Assembly (NCBI GenBank): GCA_018266755.1 | Contig: JAFDZW010000001.1 | Location: forward strand, 21,635 to 85,634 | Direction of reading: 5' to 3' | DNA: 64,000 bases | DNA from: Bacteroidota bacterium | GTDB taxonomy: Bacteria > Bacteroidota > Ignavibacteria > Palsa-1295 | In this document: piece after piece, positions 44,610 to 54,678 of the stretch | How positions within the stretch are numbered: position 1 is the first letter of the stretch | Layout of the letters: each line of letters begins with the position of its first letter | Notes under the pieces: generated by a model | The model's input: the letters and a program-made list of their open reading frames with translations, nothing else | What the model was told of the DNA's origin: nothing | Database searches by the model: none | Translations under genes and position numbers: made by a program

Positions 44610-46382
44610 ATGAAAAAGATAACTGTGATAGCGTTGCTGGCAGCGATGATCGGTTTTGTAGGCTGCGGCAAGAAAGAGGGGGGACCGGGAAACCAGTATA
44701 ACCTCTCGACGAAAAACAACGTCGTATGGTGGCAGCTTTCCGACGTCACGAACCTGATCCCGTATGTAAGTCACGATGCGAGTGCACCGTATGTCTTCCA
44801 AATGATCTGGGAACCCCTGAATAGCTCGAACCCGAAGACGCAGGAATTGATCCCGTGGATCGCTTCACTGCCCGAAGTTAGCCCCGATCATAAGGTATAT
44901 ACCTATACGATACGCAAGGATGTTACGTTTAGTGATGGTCAACCACTTACCGGTGAAGACGTAATCTATTCGTTCAAGACGGCGATGAATCCGAATATTC
45001 TCGATGCGACGTCGCTTGGTAACTATCTCAATTCGGTTGACAGTGTCGCGCTCGTCGGTGGCGATAAGTACAAAGTTGCGTTCTACCTGAGTGAACCGTA
45101 CTATCTGATGGATCGTGTGCTCGGTGGTGGTTACGTGCTTATCCTGCCGAAGCACATTTTCGACCCGAACAACATGACGGACAAGATTGCATGGCCAAAC
45201 CTCAAGCATGGTCCGGTACCATCGGGTCCGGGGAAGGATTATGCAGACAAGTTTGACGAGATCTCAAAGGATCGCAGCGGCAAGTACTACATCGGTTCGG
45301 GCCCCTATCTCTTCAAGTCATGGCGGACGAACGACAACGTCACAATCTCGTTGAACAAGAAGTACTGGGCGAAGGACATTCCGTGGGGAGAAGCCTACGT
45401 GGATGAGATCATTTACAAGACGATCACCGATCCGAACGCTGCAGTGACAGCACTCAAAGGGAAAGATGTCGACTTCATGGATAACGTTACCCCGCCGGCG
45501 TTGTGGGTGGATATCAAACAACCCTACATTAAGCGTGATACATACTACTTCAATGTCGAAGCATATCTCGCATGGAACTCCGAGCGACCGCTATTCAAAG
45601 ACAAAAAAGTACGTTGGGCTCTCTCACATCTCGTCGATCGTGATCAGATCATCAACACCGTCATGAAGGGGCTTTGTCAGAAGGTTGACGGCCCTATTAT
45701 TTTCACGCAACCGAACTACTGTCCCGAACCGCCGGTCAGCTATAATGTAGATTCTGCAAAAGCTTTGCTCGCAGAAGCGGGCTGGACCGATTCGGATGGC
45801 GATGGCGTGCTCGATAAAGTGATCGACGGAAAGAAGATCCCATTCAAGTTCACGTTCCAGACGAATGCGGGTAACGAAGCTCGCAAACAGATCTTGTTGA
45901 TCGTTGCCGAACAGCTCCGCAAGGTGGGTATTCAGGCCGAAGTACAAGCAGTGGAGTGGTCTGTGTTCTTGCAGAACCTTCGCCAGCACAATTTCGATGC
46001 GTGCTTCTCTGCGATTACGGGGAATGCCGGGGAAGACGATCCGTTCCAGTTGTGGCACTCGTCACAGGCGAAGAATCGCGGCTCGAACATTTACTCGTTC
46101 ATCAATCCGGAAGCCGACAAACTCCTTGAGCAGAATCGCATGGAGTTCGATCCGGTCAAGCGTAAGGCGTTGATGCAGCGATTCTCCGACATCGTCCATG
46201 AAGAACAGCCGGTAACGTTCCTTTGGGCACAGCCGGAGCTCATGGCGCGTATTGATCGCTTCGACAACGTCGAGTTCAACCGTCAGCGCCCGTGCGTAGC
46301 GATCCCGGTGTGGGTTGTCCGTGGGTCCGGTGTGACTCCGAAACCCGGTGCGCCGTCGACAGTGAAAGAAACGTCGAAGTAA
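44610..46382 (+). CDS. ABC transporter substrate-binding lipoprotein, peptide type (SBP_bac_5)
   Basis: A 590 aa extracytoplasmic solute-binding protein of the DppA/OppA cluster. ATG 44610 gives a lipoprotein signal MKKITVIALLAAMIGFVGC with Cys19; an upstream in-frame start lies inside the hprK end. The family core is visible: YTYTIRKDVTFSDGQPLTGEDVIYSF, DPNAAVTALKGKDVDFMDNV, VRWALSHLVDRDQII, DSAKALLAEAGWTDSDGDGV and the closing VRKALMQRFSDIVHEEQPVTFLW-type block. It probably binds peptides or a related solute at the outer face of the inner membrane. No permease or ATPase genes are adjacent, so it must work with a transporter encoded elsewhere. A strong terminator follows. Confidence 0.9.
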   Translation: MKKITVIALLAAMIGFVGCGKKEGGPGNQYNLSTKNNVVWWQLSDVTNLIPYVSHDASAPYVFQMIWEPLNSSNPKTQELIPWIASLPEVSPDHKVYTYTIRKDVTFSDGQPLTGEDVIYSFKTAMNPNILDATSLGNYLNSVDSVALVGGDKYKVAFYLSEPYYLMDRVLGGGYVLILPKHIFDPNNMTDKIAWPNLKHGPVPSGPGKDYADKFDEISKDRSGKYYIGSGPYLFKSWRTNDNVTISLNKKYWAKDIPWGEAYVDEIIYKTITDPNAAVTALKGKDVDFMDNVTPPALWVDIKQPYIKRDTYYFNVEAYLAWNSERPLFKDKKVRWALSHLVDRDQIINTVMKGLCQKVDGPIIFTQPNYCPEPPVSYNVDSAKALLAEAGWTDSDGDGVLDKVIDGKKIPFKFTFQTNAGNEARKQILLIVAEQLRKVGIQAEVQAVEWSVFLQNLRQHNFDACFSAITGNAGEDDPFQLWHSSQAKNRGSNIYSFINPEADKLLEQNRMEFDPVKRKALMQRFSDIVHEEQPVTFLWAQPELMARIDRFDNVEFNRQRPCVAIPVWVVRGSGVTPKPGAPSTVKETSK

Positions 46383-46405
46383 TCGCAACACGTGACAGTA
46401 ATCTG

Positions 46406-46445
46406 CGGGGTGTTGGCTGTTGTTCTCAGCCGACACCCCGTTTGG
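46406..46445 (+). terminator. Terminator after the substrate-binding protein gene
   Basis: CGGGGTGT-t-GGCTG (46406-46419) / CAGCC-g-ACACCCCG (46427-46440), an interrupted 13-base-pair stem followed by TTTGGTTT. Confidence 0.75.
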
Positions 46446-46514
46446 TTTCTTATACGATGGTCGAAAACCTGATTAGGGGCGTCTGACGTTAGTAACGAGT
46501 CAAAGTATGTACCG

Positions 46515-47012
46515 GTGATCATCTATTTACTTCGTCATGGGATCGCAGAAAACCATAGCCGCAGAGGCTCGGATGCGGAGCGTGAGTTGATGCCCGAAGG
46601 TCGTGAAAAGACTGCAACGGTGATGGCCGCTGCCCGACAAATGCGGTTAGCTTCTCCCGTTCTTGTTGTATCGAGTCCGTTAGTGCGCGCCGTACAGACT
46701 GCCGAAATTGCCTGTTCGGAATTTGCCGTATCGGCAAACCGAGTGATCTCCGATGTCCTGTTGCCCTCCGCCGATATCGATCGGACCATGGCCTTTATCG
46801 GTTCGGTGATTCATGAACACTCGCCGGTGATGCTTGTCGGACACGAGCCACATTTGTCGACGCTTGCGGGTGCCCTCGTCGGCGCCCATGGACCTGCGAT
46901 CGAAATGAAAAAAGCATCGCTTGCTGTATTCGAACTCTATCGGCTCGATGCACCCAGAATGAAAGCAATCCTGACAGCACTGCTGCCACCGCGCATCGGC
47001 GAATTGGTCTGA
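46515..47012 (+). CDS. sixA: Phosphohistidine phosphatase SixA-like
   Basis: A 165 aa histidine phosphatase of the phosphoglycerate-mutase superfamily. The catalytic RHG motif is at residues 7-9, so the start must be the GTG at 46515 (MIIYLLRHG); no ATG fits. Other landmarks are SSPLVRAVQTAEI and the second catalytic His in LVGHEPHLSTLAG. SixA removes phosphate from histidine of phosphotransfer proteins. Substrates here are unknown, but hprK and a two-component pair lie within a few kb. Confidence 0.88.
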   Translation: MIIYLLRHGIAENHSRRGSDAERELMPEGREKTATVMAAARQMRLASPVLVVSSPLVRAVQTAEIACSEFAVSANRVISDVLLPSADIDRTMAFIGSVIHEHSPVMLVGHEPHLSTLAGALVGAHGPAIEMKKASLAVFELYRLDAPRMKAILTALLPPRIGELV

Positions 47013-47028
47013 GGTTGGAGCGGTACGT

Positions 47029-48387
47029 CTAAAAATGGAAGGCTAACGAAAAGCCGATGTCCGCATTGCCAAGTTCGACACGCTCCGCTGGAATATACAG
47101 ATACTGCATCTCGTGGATCGATACCGACCCGATATAATAATAACTTCCCTCCAATCCGAGGGAGACGGCATCGGAAATATAGTATGAAGCCTCGATAGTC
47201 CCGAAGATACTTGGGTAGAGCTTACGGAATGAGTTGTCATACTCATTCCGAATGACAATAGCGTCTGACGAATCAAGTTCGATCGCACCGCCGAGATCCA
47301 ATCGAATGGAAGCAAAACCGAGCCCGACGGTCCCTCGAAATTCGAACAAGTGTTCGCCGGACGGGTGGTAGATCGGGAGCGAATAACTCGCGGTGGCATA
47401 ATATGCACGTGAATCGAGGTGTTCGTGAAATTCGCGAAGCGCAACGATCGGCGGGTCATCCGATAGCAGGCTTGAGTAGCGCGCATCGAACCGCGGTTCA
47501 CTTAACCAACTCCAGGCTACTCCTGCCTCTATATTTGGGACAATGGGATAACTAACCGATACGGTCCGGCCCCAGTTGAAGTCGTTGGCGTCTTGAATGC
47601 TTGGGACGTCGTAGTTCGCGAATCCGGGTGCGAATTCCGCATAGTATGTATCCTTCGACTGATAGTTTGTGATTTCCAAACCCGCATCCAGAGCGTGTTG
47701 GCGGTATGTCCGAGCAAGCGAAGCAAACACTGAGCCGCCGGTGACACCGATCCTCAGCTTCCGCTGCCTGACGGGCCGTTCGATCAACGACTCCATTGTA
47801 TTCCATGTGGCTGCTGCCTCGGCGGAGTCGGGGCTAAAGTATAGTGTAGTTTCGGTTTCAATGTTGTGGTCGAACAGATACCCGATCCCTCCTCCGACAG
47901 CAATGCCGAGCGCCATGATCCCGGCCGTTGCATATACGTTGAAAGAACCACTATTCTCTGATGTCGCGTACCCGCCTCCAAAGGTGTTCGCACTGAGAAA
48001 TCCCCCTGGCTGTGCGGCAGCGGTGCCAAATATCATATTTGCGACGTATATCCCGGCGTACGATCCGATCCGAAATCCCTCCGGACGGATGGCCTTTGGT
48101 CGAAATACGATTTTTACGATATCACGCTTCGCAAGATATTGGTAGTCGTTGGTATACACCACAATCGTATCGCGATCCGACCTCAGAACATTTGCTGCAA
48201 AGCCCTCTCCATGACGAAGGTAGATAATGGCATATCCTTTATCCTCACGGAGCGGTTGAGCATCTGCACTCTTAGCACTGGAAAAGACGACAACAACGAT
48301 CAAACAGACTGTCCGCACAGCGTATGCCTTGAAGAACAGGTGAGGAATCCGACCGGTGTGCTCTACGATTCGTGGCAGTGCCAACAT
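47029..48387 (-). CDS. Putative outer-membrane beta-barrel protein, unknown function
   Basis: An exported protein of about 450 aa that I do not recognise as a named family. The ATG at 48385-48387 opens the frame; a GTG at 48316-48318 gives a more compact signal (MRTVCLIVVVVFSSAKSADA, then Q) with AAGG eight bases upstream, and may be the true start. Residues just after the signal (GYAIIYLRHGEGFAANVLRS, TNDYQYLAKRDIVKIVF) resemble small beta domains in exported Bacteroidota proteins. The rest alternates hydrophobic and polar residues and ends in FSLAFHF with a C-terminal Phe, as in outer-membrane barrels. It converges with sixA, 16 bases apart. Confidence 0.7.
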   Translation of the reverse strand: MLALPRIVEHTGRIPHLFFKAYAVRTVCLIVVVVFSSAKSADAQPLREDKGYAIIYLRHGEGFAANVLRSDRDTIVVYTNDYQYLAKRDIVKIVFRPKAIRPEGFRIGSYAGIYVANMIFGTAAAQPGGFLSANTFGGGYATSENSGSFNVYATAGIMALGIAVGGGIGYLFDHNIETETTLYFSPDSAEAAATWNTMESLIERPVRQRKLRIGVTGGSVFASLARTYRQHALDAGLEITNYQSKDTYYAEFAPGFANYDVPSIQDANDFNWGRTVSVSYPIVPNIEAGVAWSWLSEPRFDARYSSLLSDDPPIVALREFHEHLDSRAYYATASYSLPIYHPSGEHLFEFRGTVGLGFASIRLDLGGAIELDSSDAIVIRNEYDNSFRKLYPSIFGTIEASYYISDAVSLGLEGSYYYIGSVSIHEMQYLYIPAERVELGNADIGFSLAFHF

Positions 48388-48535
48388 GGCATGTGCAGTG
48401 ATGATGTACCCCAAATCAACGGTTCGCCGGTCGATTTGTTTCCGTCTGCGATCCTGTGAAAAGTGAGGTCATTTTGACTCGAATCGGTGTTTATAAGACC
48501 TTTGGAATCGTATTTTCGCATTTTGCGCCAATAAT

Positions 48536-48541
48536 AAGGAG
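48536..48541 (+). promoter_or_regulatory. Strong Shine-Dalgarno site that fixes a GTG start
   Basis: AAGGAG at 48536-48541 lies 7 bases before GTG 48549. Such sites are rare in this window. It decides the start of the serine-palmitoyltransferase-like fusion against an in-frame ATG at 48456. Confidence 0.7.
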
Positions 48542-48548
48542 ACTGCGC

Positions 48549-50948
48549 GTGGACCTGTTCAAAAAAGCGTACGAGTTTACCCGAGCCGATGATGCCAAGA
48601 AGGCGGGCTACTACCCATACTTCCATGCCTTCGAGGCAAACGAAGGACCGGTGGTGTACCTCAATGGCCGCAAGATCATTATGGCGGGCTCGAACAATTA
48701 TCTGGGCCTGACGATCGACCCTCGTGTCAAAGAAGCCGCGAAGAAGGCAATCGATCAATACGGCACCGGTTGCTCCGGTTCGCGATATCTCACCGGTACC
48801 ACACGGCTACATAATCAGTTGGAAGAAGAGCTGGCCGACTTCCTGCAGAAGGAAGCCTGTCTGCTGTTTTCGACCGGCTACCAGACCGCCCAAGGCGTGA
48901 TCCCGGCACTCGTTCAACGAGGCGATTATGTAATCAGCGACAAGGATAATCATGCCTGTATCGTCGCCGGTCAATTGATGGCGAAAGGGATGTACGGAGA
49001 GGTTATCCGGTATGCTCACAACGACATGCAGGACCTTGAGCGGCGCCTATCGAAGTTGCCGCTCGATGCCGGCAAGTTGATCGTGACAGACGGTATCTTC
49101 TCTACGACTGGCGAGCTGGTCGATCTTCCGCACATGGTCGCTCTTGCGAAAAAATATAATGCCAGAGTAATGTGCGACGACGCTCACGCCAGCGGTGTGA
49201 TCGGCGTCGGCGGTCGTGGCACCGCGAGCCATTATGGTGTGGTCGACGATTGCGACCTCACGATGGGCACGTTTTCCAAGACGTTCGCCAGTTTGGGTGG
49301 GTTTGTCGTTGGCGCTGAACGTGTCATCAACTTTATCAAACACACCTCTCCGGCGCTAATTTTTTCGGCTTCGCCGACGCCCGCATCCGTCGCGTCGGCG
49401 CTCGAAGCGCTTCGCATCCTCCGCAGCGAACCATGGCGGATGGATAAGCTTGTGGATAATGCGAACTACATGCGTCGCAACTTCAAGCAGATGGGCTTCA
49501 AGATCATCGAGAATCAGAGTGCCATCGTGCCCGTGATCGTCGGCGACGACATCAAAGCCTTCGTGTTCTGGCGCAAACTCTTCGATGCCGGTGTATTTGT
49601 CAATGCCTTTATTTCACCCGGCGTGCCGGAGGGCAACCAGATGATGCGCACGAGCTACATGGCTGTGCACGAGCGTGAGCATCTGGATCGGATCCTTGAA
49701 CTCTTCAAGGAGATCGGAGAAGAAGTTGGGGTACTCGACAACGATGATGAAACAATCGCTGCCGAGACGACGCGTTCGACGCACGAGGAGTATAAGCTCA
49801 ACGGACCCATCATCATTTCGGAAGCCGAAAGCCGCAAGGAAAAGCTCCGCTTCATTCGGATGACGTGGGATCTCTATGCTGGCGTAGAAAACTGGGTCCC
49901 GCCGCTCGAAATGGACAAGATGCGTCTGATCGACGAGAAGCGCAACCCGTTCTATAAGCATGCGGACGCGAAGTTCTTCGTTGCAGAAAATAACGGCAAG
50001 ATCGTCGGACGCATCGCGGCGATCGTTAACCATAGTCATAATACCCTGCATAACGACCGGACGGGATTCTTCGGCTTCTTTGAGTGTGTCAATAATCAAG
50101 AGGTCGCCGACACATTGTTCAAGCGCGCGGAGGAGTGGCTGGTTTCAAAGGGGATGACGCATGTTCGCGGTCCGATCAGTCCGTCGATCAACGACGAAGT
50201 CGGTCTGCTCGTCGATGGATTCGATATTCCGCCAGCATTCATGATGCCGTATCATTTGCCATACTATCGCACCCTCATCGAACATGCAGGGTACGGGAAG
50301 GTGAAGGATATGCTGGCCTGGAAGCTGGAGGCGTCGAAAACGCTGACGCCAAAACTCAAGCGCGTAACGGATATGCTCCGCGAACGTGGCGGCTTTACGG
50401 TACGCCCGCTTGATATGAATCATTTCGATCGCGATGTCCAACTCATCAAAGAACTCTATGGGAAGGGCTGGGAGAATAATTGGGGCGCTGTACCGCTCAA
50501 TGACGAGGAAATCAATGCCCTCGCCGCGGAACTCAAGCAGGTGATCGAGCCGAAGTTCGTTATGTTCGTCGAAAAGAAACAGCCGGGCGGGAAGACAGAC
50601 ACGATCGGTTTCACTCTGACTCTGCCGGATATCAACCAGGCATTCCTTGCCGGATCTGCGATTCCGAAGGGTGCGCTGAATCTGCCCGTGGCGATCAAAA
50701 ACCTGATGACCAAGCGGAGCTCGGTCAAGGCCGCTCGTATTATTCTCCTTGGCGTGCTGCCGCAATACCGCGGGCGCGGCGTGGATGCACTGCTCTACCG
50801 TGAAACGCTCGAACGAGCACTCGACGAGAATATGACCTATGGTGAAGCATCATGGGTGCTGGAGGATAACGATGCGATGAACCGTGCTGCCGAAGCGATG
50901 GACGGCACGGCGTACAAGCGCTATCGGGTCTTCGAGAAAACCATTTGA
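48549..50948 (+). CDS. Fusion of serine-palmitoyltransferase-like enzyme and GNAT-like acyltransferase
   Basis: A 799 aa two-domain protein. Residues 1 to about 400 are an alpha-oxoamine synthase (PLP enzyme joining an amino acid to acyl-CoA): [49 protein letters not shown] and PLP-lysine Lys244 in [12 protein letters not shown]. The sequence is closest in feel to bacterial serine palmitoyltransferase rather than BioF or Kbl. After a linker (410-430), residues to 799 form a GNAT-like module: [56 protein letters not shown], and [17 protein letters not shown] as acyl-CoA loop. A likely role is making and N-acylating a sphingoid base for ceramide-type lipids; this is inferred. Start: GTG 48549 with a strong ribosome-binding site. 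Confidence 0.82.
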   Translation: MDLFKKAYEFTRADDAKKAGYYPYFHAFEANEGPVVYLNGRKIIMAGSNNYLGLTIDPRVKEAAKKAIDQYGTGCSGSRYLTGTTRLHNQLEEELADFLQKEACLLFSTGYQTAQGVIPALVQRGDYVISDKDNHACIVAGQLMAKGMYGEVIRYAHNDMQDLERRLSKLPLDAGKLIVTDGIFSTTGELVDLPHMVALAKKYNARVMCDDAHASGVIGVGGRGTASHYGVVDDCDLTMGTFSKTFASLGGFVVGAERVINFIKHTSPALIFSASPTPASVASALEALRILRSEPWRMDKLVDNANYMRRNFKQMGFKIIENQSAIVPVIVGDDIKAFVFWRKLFDAGVFVNAFISPGVPEGNQMMRTSYMAVHEREHLDRILELFKEIGEEVGVLDNDDETIAAETTRSTHEEYKLNGPIIISEAESRKEKLRFIRMTWDLYAGVENWVPPLEMDKMRLIDEKRNPFYKHADAKFFVAENNGKIVGRIAAIVNHSHNTLHNDRTGFFGFFECVNNQEVADTLFKRAEEWLVSKGMTHVRGPISPSINDEVGLLVDGFDIPPAFMMPYHLPYYRTLIEHAGYGKVKDMLAWKLEASKTLTPKLKRVTDMLRERGGFTVRPLDMNHFDRDVQLIKELYGKGWENNWGAVPLNDEEINALAAELKQVIEPKFVMFVEKKQPGGKTDTIGFTLTLPDINQAFLAGSAIPKGALNLPVAIKNLMTKRSSVKAARIILLGVLPQYRGRGVDALLYRETLERALDENMTYGEASWVLEDNDAMNRAAEAMDGTAYKRYRVFEKTI

Positions 50949-50949
50949 G

Positions 50950-52536
50950 TTATTGGTGTTCGTAGATGACGAAATGCCCGACTGTCTTCCAGTCGTGGTA
51001 GTTCGTATGTACGAATGACGCCAGTTCACTCCACTGTTCGAGATGCTGCCGCGAATCGAGTGTGTCGCCGGTGATATAGGGGCGAGCGTCGTTTGTCTCG
51101 CAAACGAAAAACCGAGGCGGTGCAGTCTGGAGTTGTCGCAGCAGCGTATCTTTCCAAGTCTGTGGCGTCCAGCTCGTGACGAGTGGAGTGTTCGTCAGGC
51201 AGATGGTCCGAGGCTCGACCTCCGTGCGGAAGTATAGGCCGACGTTGTTTCCCCACAGGAAGATCGTTTCGTTCGGACGAAGCGCCGATTTCAGCTCCGA
51301 CGCGGCACGCTCTTGGTCGGCATAGTATAAGCCGCCGAATTTACTGTCGGCCGCAGCCCCAACATCGCCGCCTTTCAAACGGAGCTGTGCCCAGTAGAGT
51401 GGGTTTGTCACAACCCGAACAAGTGGCGAATAGAATACGGCAATTGCGGCAATGCCAATGACGGCCGTTTGGCGCAGGGTCCGTTGAATGCCCCTGAGAT
51501 TCCTGAGTGAAGAGAGGTACTCTGTCTTTAGCTCCCATGCACTGCGCGTACCGAGGATCACGAACGGGACGAACGCGAAGTACACTCGGGAAAAGTGATA
51601 CGGGAAAAACTTGCGTTCGTACAATACCGAGAATAAGCCGAACCCAAGTTGAATGAGCAAGTGCGAGTAGATCGTTGCGGGCTTCGTCTCGCTGCGGCGA
51701 TTGCGGAAGATGCCTACGAACGCAAGCACCAATGTTGTCGGTAACAGTGCGGTAACGACCGCAATCGGGAACTGCCGAAAGTATAATTCTCCGATCGTAT
51801 GTGCACCCAGAACCGGATCGATCCCGGCATATCCGCTGAGCCATGCGAGTGTTTCAAAAAAGGGTCGCAGTGCTCCCGCCCACGACATATAACCGATGAC
51901 TACACCCAGCAAGATGCCGAGCGATGCCACAGCTCCGAATGCGAAGCGGATACTATTGCGATATGTGCGATCATCGGAGTACAGCACAAGATAGAGGACT
52001 GCGCCCGCAGGAACAACCAAGAGTGTGAATTTCAGGAGGAAAAGAATCGCCGAAGCACATCCGACGAGAATGCCCTTCGATAGAGCATGTGCGCCATTTC
52101 GTGCCTGTTCGCTCAGAGAGAGTATCCATACGATCGGGAGCAATGCGAAGGTTTCGGCTTGGCCGGTCATCCAGAATCCGCTCGTGACATACAGTACAAT
52201 GTATAGCAGCACGGACCCGAAGGCGACAGCCGTATCCTTGGTGGAGCGAAGAAGGACTCGATAGAAATAGACGAGGGTAAGCGCTTGAACGATCGCATCG
52301 AACAGACGCGGTGCCCATTCGTGATGGCCGAAGAGCCAGATCGCAACCCCATAGATCGTGAATATAAATGGCGGCTTCGTGTCGAGAAAGTCACGGTAGG
52401 TAACGGCGCCGTGCTTGATCGAGAGTTCTCCGGCAACTGCAAAAACAGCCTGGTCATACCCGAACGGGTACGCCAGCAAGCAGAGCAACAGTCCTGCACC
52501 AAGAAGCAGCAGCACAATGGTGAGCGGTTTGCGCAT
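50950..52536 (-). CDS. GT-C-type membrane glycosyltransferase (ArnT/PMT-like)
   Basis: A 528 aa polytopic inner-membrane protein with about 11-12 helices up to residue 410 and a soluble C-terminal domain. The early acidic loop GYDQAVFAVAGELSIKHGAV, then TYRDFLDTKPPFIF, is the catalytic region of lipid-linked glycosyltransferases (ArnT, PMT, GT39-like). The C-terminal domain (FLWGNNVGLYFRTEVEPRT, then RFFVCETNDARPYI) faces the periplasm. It likely moves a sugar from a polyprenyl donor to lipid or protein. ATG 52534-52536 (MRKPLTIVLLLLG) was chosen because it opens directly on the first helix. It ends 1 base from the convergent fusion gene; no terminator lies between. Confidence 0.82.
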   Translation of the reverse strand: MRKPLTIVLLLLGAGLLLCLLAYPFGYDQAVFAVAGELSIKHGAVTYRDFLDTKPPFIFTIYGVAIWLFGHHEWAPRLFDAIVQALTLVYFYRVLLRSTKDTAVAFGSVLLYIVLYVTSGFWMTGQAETFALLPIVWILSLSEQARNGAHALSKGILVGCASAILFLLKFTLLVVPAGAVLYLVLYSDDRTYRNSIRFAFGAVASLGILLGVVIGYMSWAGALRPFFETLAWLSGYAGIDPVLGAHTIGELYFRQFPIAVVTALLPTTLVLAFVGIFRNRRSETKPATIYSHLLIQLGFGLFSVLYERKFFPYHFSRVYFAFVPFVILGTRSAWELKTEYLSSLRNLRGIQRTLRQTAVIGIAAIAVFYSPLVRVVTNPLYWAQLRLKGGDVGAAADSKFGGLYYADQERAASELKSALRPNETIFLWGNNVGLYFRTEVEPRTICLTNTPLVTSWTPQTWKDTLLRQLQTAPPRFFVCETNDARPYITGDTLDSRQHLEQWSELASFVHTNYHDWKTVGHFVIYEHQ

Positions 52537-52643
52537 CCCGACAAAAATACGGCTGGGCATGCACGGATGGACAAATGTGCGCAATTATTACCCCGACTCC
52601 CGATACATTCCGAGCATAGGAGCCTGTGCATCTCGGAGTATCG

Positions 52644-52651
52644 TATTTTTG
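52644..52651 (+). promoter_or_regulatory. -7 element of a probable leaderless holB promoter
   Basis: TATTTTTG (52644-52651) matches TAnnTTTG and ends 6 bases before the holB ATG, so transcription should start at or next to the start codon. No clear -33 box. Confidence 0.4.
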
Positions 52652-52657
52652 CATTCG

Positions 52658-53803
52658 ATGTGGAGTAATGTCGTCGGACAAGAGCGGGTGAAGCGTATTC
52701 TGCGCCAGGCGTTGGACCAACGCAAGCTTCCGAACGCCTATTTGTTCACTGGGCCTTCCGGGACAGGAAAGGATGCGATTGCGCTCGAACTTGCAAAAGC
52801 GCTCAATTGTCTCGATCCTGCGATGAAAGGCATCGAGGCCTGCGACCAATGCGAGAACTGCAAAGCGATCTCGACATTTGCTTCGCCTCTCATGCAGTTC
52901 ATCTTTGCGATCGGTAAGGATAGCGAGGATGCGTCGAAGAAGTCGGACGATGCATCGGCCGAGTTGATCGACATCATCCGCGAAGAGCTCGCCGCAAAGT
53001 CGGCCGATCCGTATCACGACACCCATATTCCGAAAGCGATCGCGATCAGCATCGGTCAGATACGCGAATTGATCATGCTACTTTCCCGAAGCATGGGCGG
53101 GCAGGGGAAGCGAGTGGTGATTATTAGCGAGGCGGACACCATGCGTGCTGCTGCGCAGAATGCATTCCTGAAGACGCTCGAAGAACCGCACGAGAATACA
53201 ATCATTATTCTGACAAGTTCGAACCCTTCTCATCTGTATCCGACGATCCTCTCGCGATGTCAGGACCTGCGGTTCGATCTGCTCTCGGGTGAAGAGATCG
53301 CGGATGTGTTGGAACACCGAGACGGCATCGAAAGACAGCAAGCCGAGTTTCTTGGTCGTCTCTCGGGCGGGAGCTTATCGGTGGCACGTTCGCTGGTGAA
53401 TCAGGATGTTGCAGAACTCCGTGCACAAGTCGTGCAATTCTTGCGCATGGGCCTGACACGCAGCCGCAAAAACGCACTCGACGAGATCGACAAATTTCTT
53501 CCGCGTCGCGGCGGGGCATTCCTCGAAAAGCGGCAAAACGTCGAACAGATGCTCCAACTGCTCGAATTGTGGCTTCGGGATGCACTTGCGCTTGCGAGCG
53601 GTGCAGGCAGCGTAGTGTTCAACGTCGACCAACTCGACGCGCTCGAACGATTCACTTCCAGATTCGGTAACCCCGCAGCCCTCATCGAAGCGATCCATTC
53701 GGTCCATGCTGCAAAGCGGAATGTCGCGTTACAACTCCAACTTCGTCCGGTGATGCTTGAACTTGTCATGGATCTCGAGCGGTCGCTCGTCAGCACTACC
53801 TGA
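52658..53803 (+). CDS. holB: DNA polymerase III delta' subunit (clamp-loader, AAA+)
   Basis: A 381 aa clamp-loader protein. It starts at ATG 52658 (MWSNVVGQERVKRILRQAL). The AAA+ domain has a P-loop GPSGTGKD (32-39) in which the usual Thr/Ser after Lys is Asp, a zinc-module cysteine set (Cys51, 62, 65, 68), RVVIISEADTM (Walker B region), FLKTLEEPHENTIIILTSSNPS and ILSRCQDLRF (sensor). The altered P-loop and no DnaX-type long C-terminal tail point to delta' rather than gamma/tau. It is larger than E. coli HolB owing to an insertion of about 45 residues (85-130, rich in Asp, Ser, Lys). Confidence 0.88.
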   Translation: MWSNVVGQERVKRILRQALDQRKLPNAYLFTGPSGTGKDAIALELAKALNCLDPAMKGIEACDQCENCKAISTFASPLMQFIFAIGKDSEDASKKSDDASAELIDIIREELAAKSADPYHDTHIPKAIAISIGQIRELIMLLSRSMGGQGKRVVIISEADTMRAAAQNAFLKTLEEPHENTIIILTSSNPSHLYPTILSRCQDLRFDLLSGEEIADVLEHRDGIERQQAEFLGRLSGGSLSVARSLVNQDVAELRAQVVQFLRMGLTRSRKNALDEIDKFLPRRGGAFLEKRQNVEQMLQLLELWLRDALALASGAGSVVFNVDQLDALERFTSRFGNPAALIEAIHSVHAAKRNVALQLQLRPVMLELVMDLERSLVSTT

Positions 53804-54006
53804 GATATTTTTTCGGGCCGTGTCACGTTGCACTATTATTGTGTCGTTATATCAATAGAGTGTTCGGCCGTCGGTTGAATGCTTTGCGTTATGGGTCATA
53901 TGGGTGCGCATATGATATGACCGTCGCATGTTCGCTTGTTCTTCTTCATGGCACGATACTTGTTGCCGTTCTGCTCACTGTTAATTTCATCGCACCTGTA
54001 ACTATT

Positions 54007-54534
54007 ATGCTAACCACACTACGATCAGTACTGCTACTTCCCGCAGCTCTCCTGCTGCTTGTTGTCACTGGTGCTACTCCGGCGGCTGCGCAAGGCCCTC
54101 GCGGTAACGATTTCGGATTCGGCATCGTCCTGGGTGAACCACTGGGCGGAACCGTCAAATATTGGACCGCACCAGATCAGGCCTTTGTCGGGTCGATCGG
54201 CGGTTCGTATTTCGGAGCGCCGCGTGTCGGCGTCGATTACCTCTGGCACTTCGATGCGTTTCGTTCGCAAGTGGTGAAAATGTACGCCGGCCCGGGACTG
54301 GCAGTTGGCTTTGGAAATGGCAGTTATTATTGGCTCTATACGAAGCACGGCGATTACTTTTACGTCCGCGATCCCGGCTCGACGGGTTTTGCAATGCGCG
54401 TAGTCGTCGGGTTGAACATCATTCCCCGACGCACACCGATCGAACTCTTTCTCGAAGCGGGGCCGCTTATCGGTATTTCGCCCGCATTCGGGGCCGCGTT
54501 CGACCTCGGACTAGGAATTCGGTTCTATCCATAA
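54007..54534 (+). CDS. Small exported protein, probable outer-membrane barrel
   Basis: A 175 aa secreted protein of unknown function. ATG 54007 gives signal MLTTLRSVLLLPAALLLL ending PAAAQ; the frame is open to 53839 but only this start gives a signal peptide. The mature part is short beta strands: GNDFGFGIVLGEPLGGTVKYW, SIGGSYFGAPRVGVDYLWHF, KMYAGPGLAVGFGNGSYYWL and an end in GLGIRFYP. It resembles small porin-like or OmpW/DUF3996-like barrels, but I cannot assign a family. Its own strong terminator follows. Confidence 0.7.
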   Translation: MLTTLRSVLLLPAALLLLVVTGATPAAAQGPRGNDFGFGIVLGEPLGGTVKYWTAPDQAFVGSIGGSYFGAPRVGVDYLWHFDAFRSQVVKMYAGPGLAVGFGNGSYYWLYTKHGDYFYVRDPGSTGFAMRVVVGLNIIPRRTPIELFLEAGPLIGISPAFGAAFDLGLGIRFYP

Positions 54535-54562
54535 CAACAACGCTCACCACCTCCCGCGCAAG

Positions 54563-54604
54563 AACTTGCGGATGCCCGTGTCGTAGCCGGCATCCGCAAG
54601 TTTG
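54563..54604 (+). terminator. Terminator before metG
   Basis: CTTGCGGATGCC (54565-54576) / GGCATCCGCAAG (54589-54600), a 12-base-pair stem extended by AA/TT, followed by TTTGTGTGTTT. Confidence 0.8.
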
Positions 54605-54678
54605 TGTGTTTCTATACGTCTTCCAAAGCGGTGTCCGCGCAACCCAATGCCCGCTAAAATTGTATTCTATATCCAATT

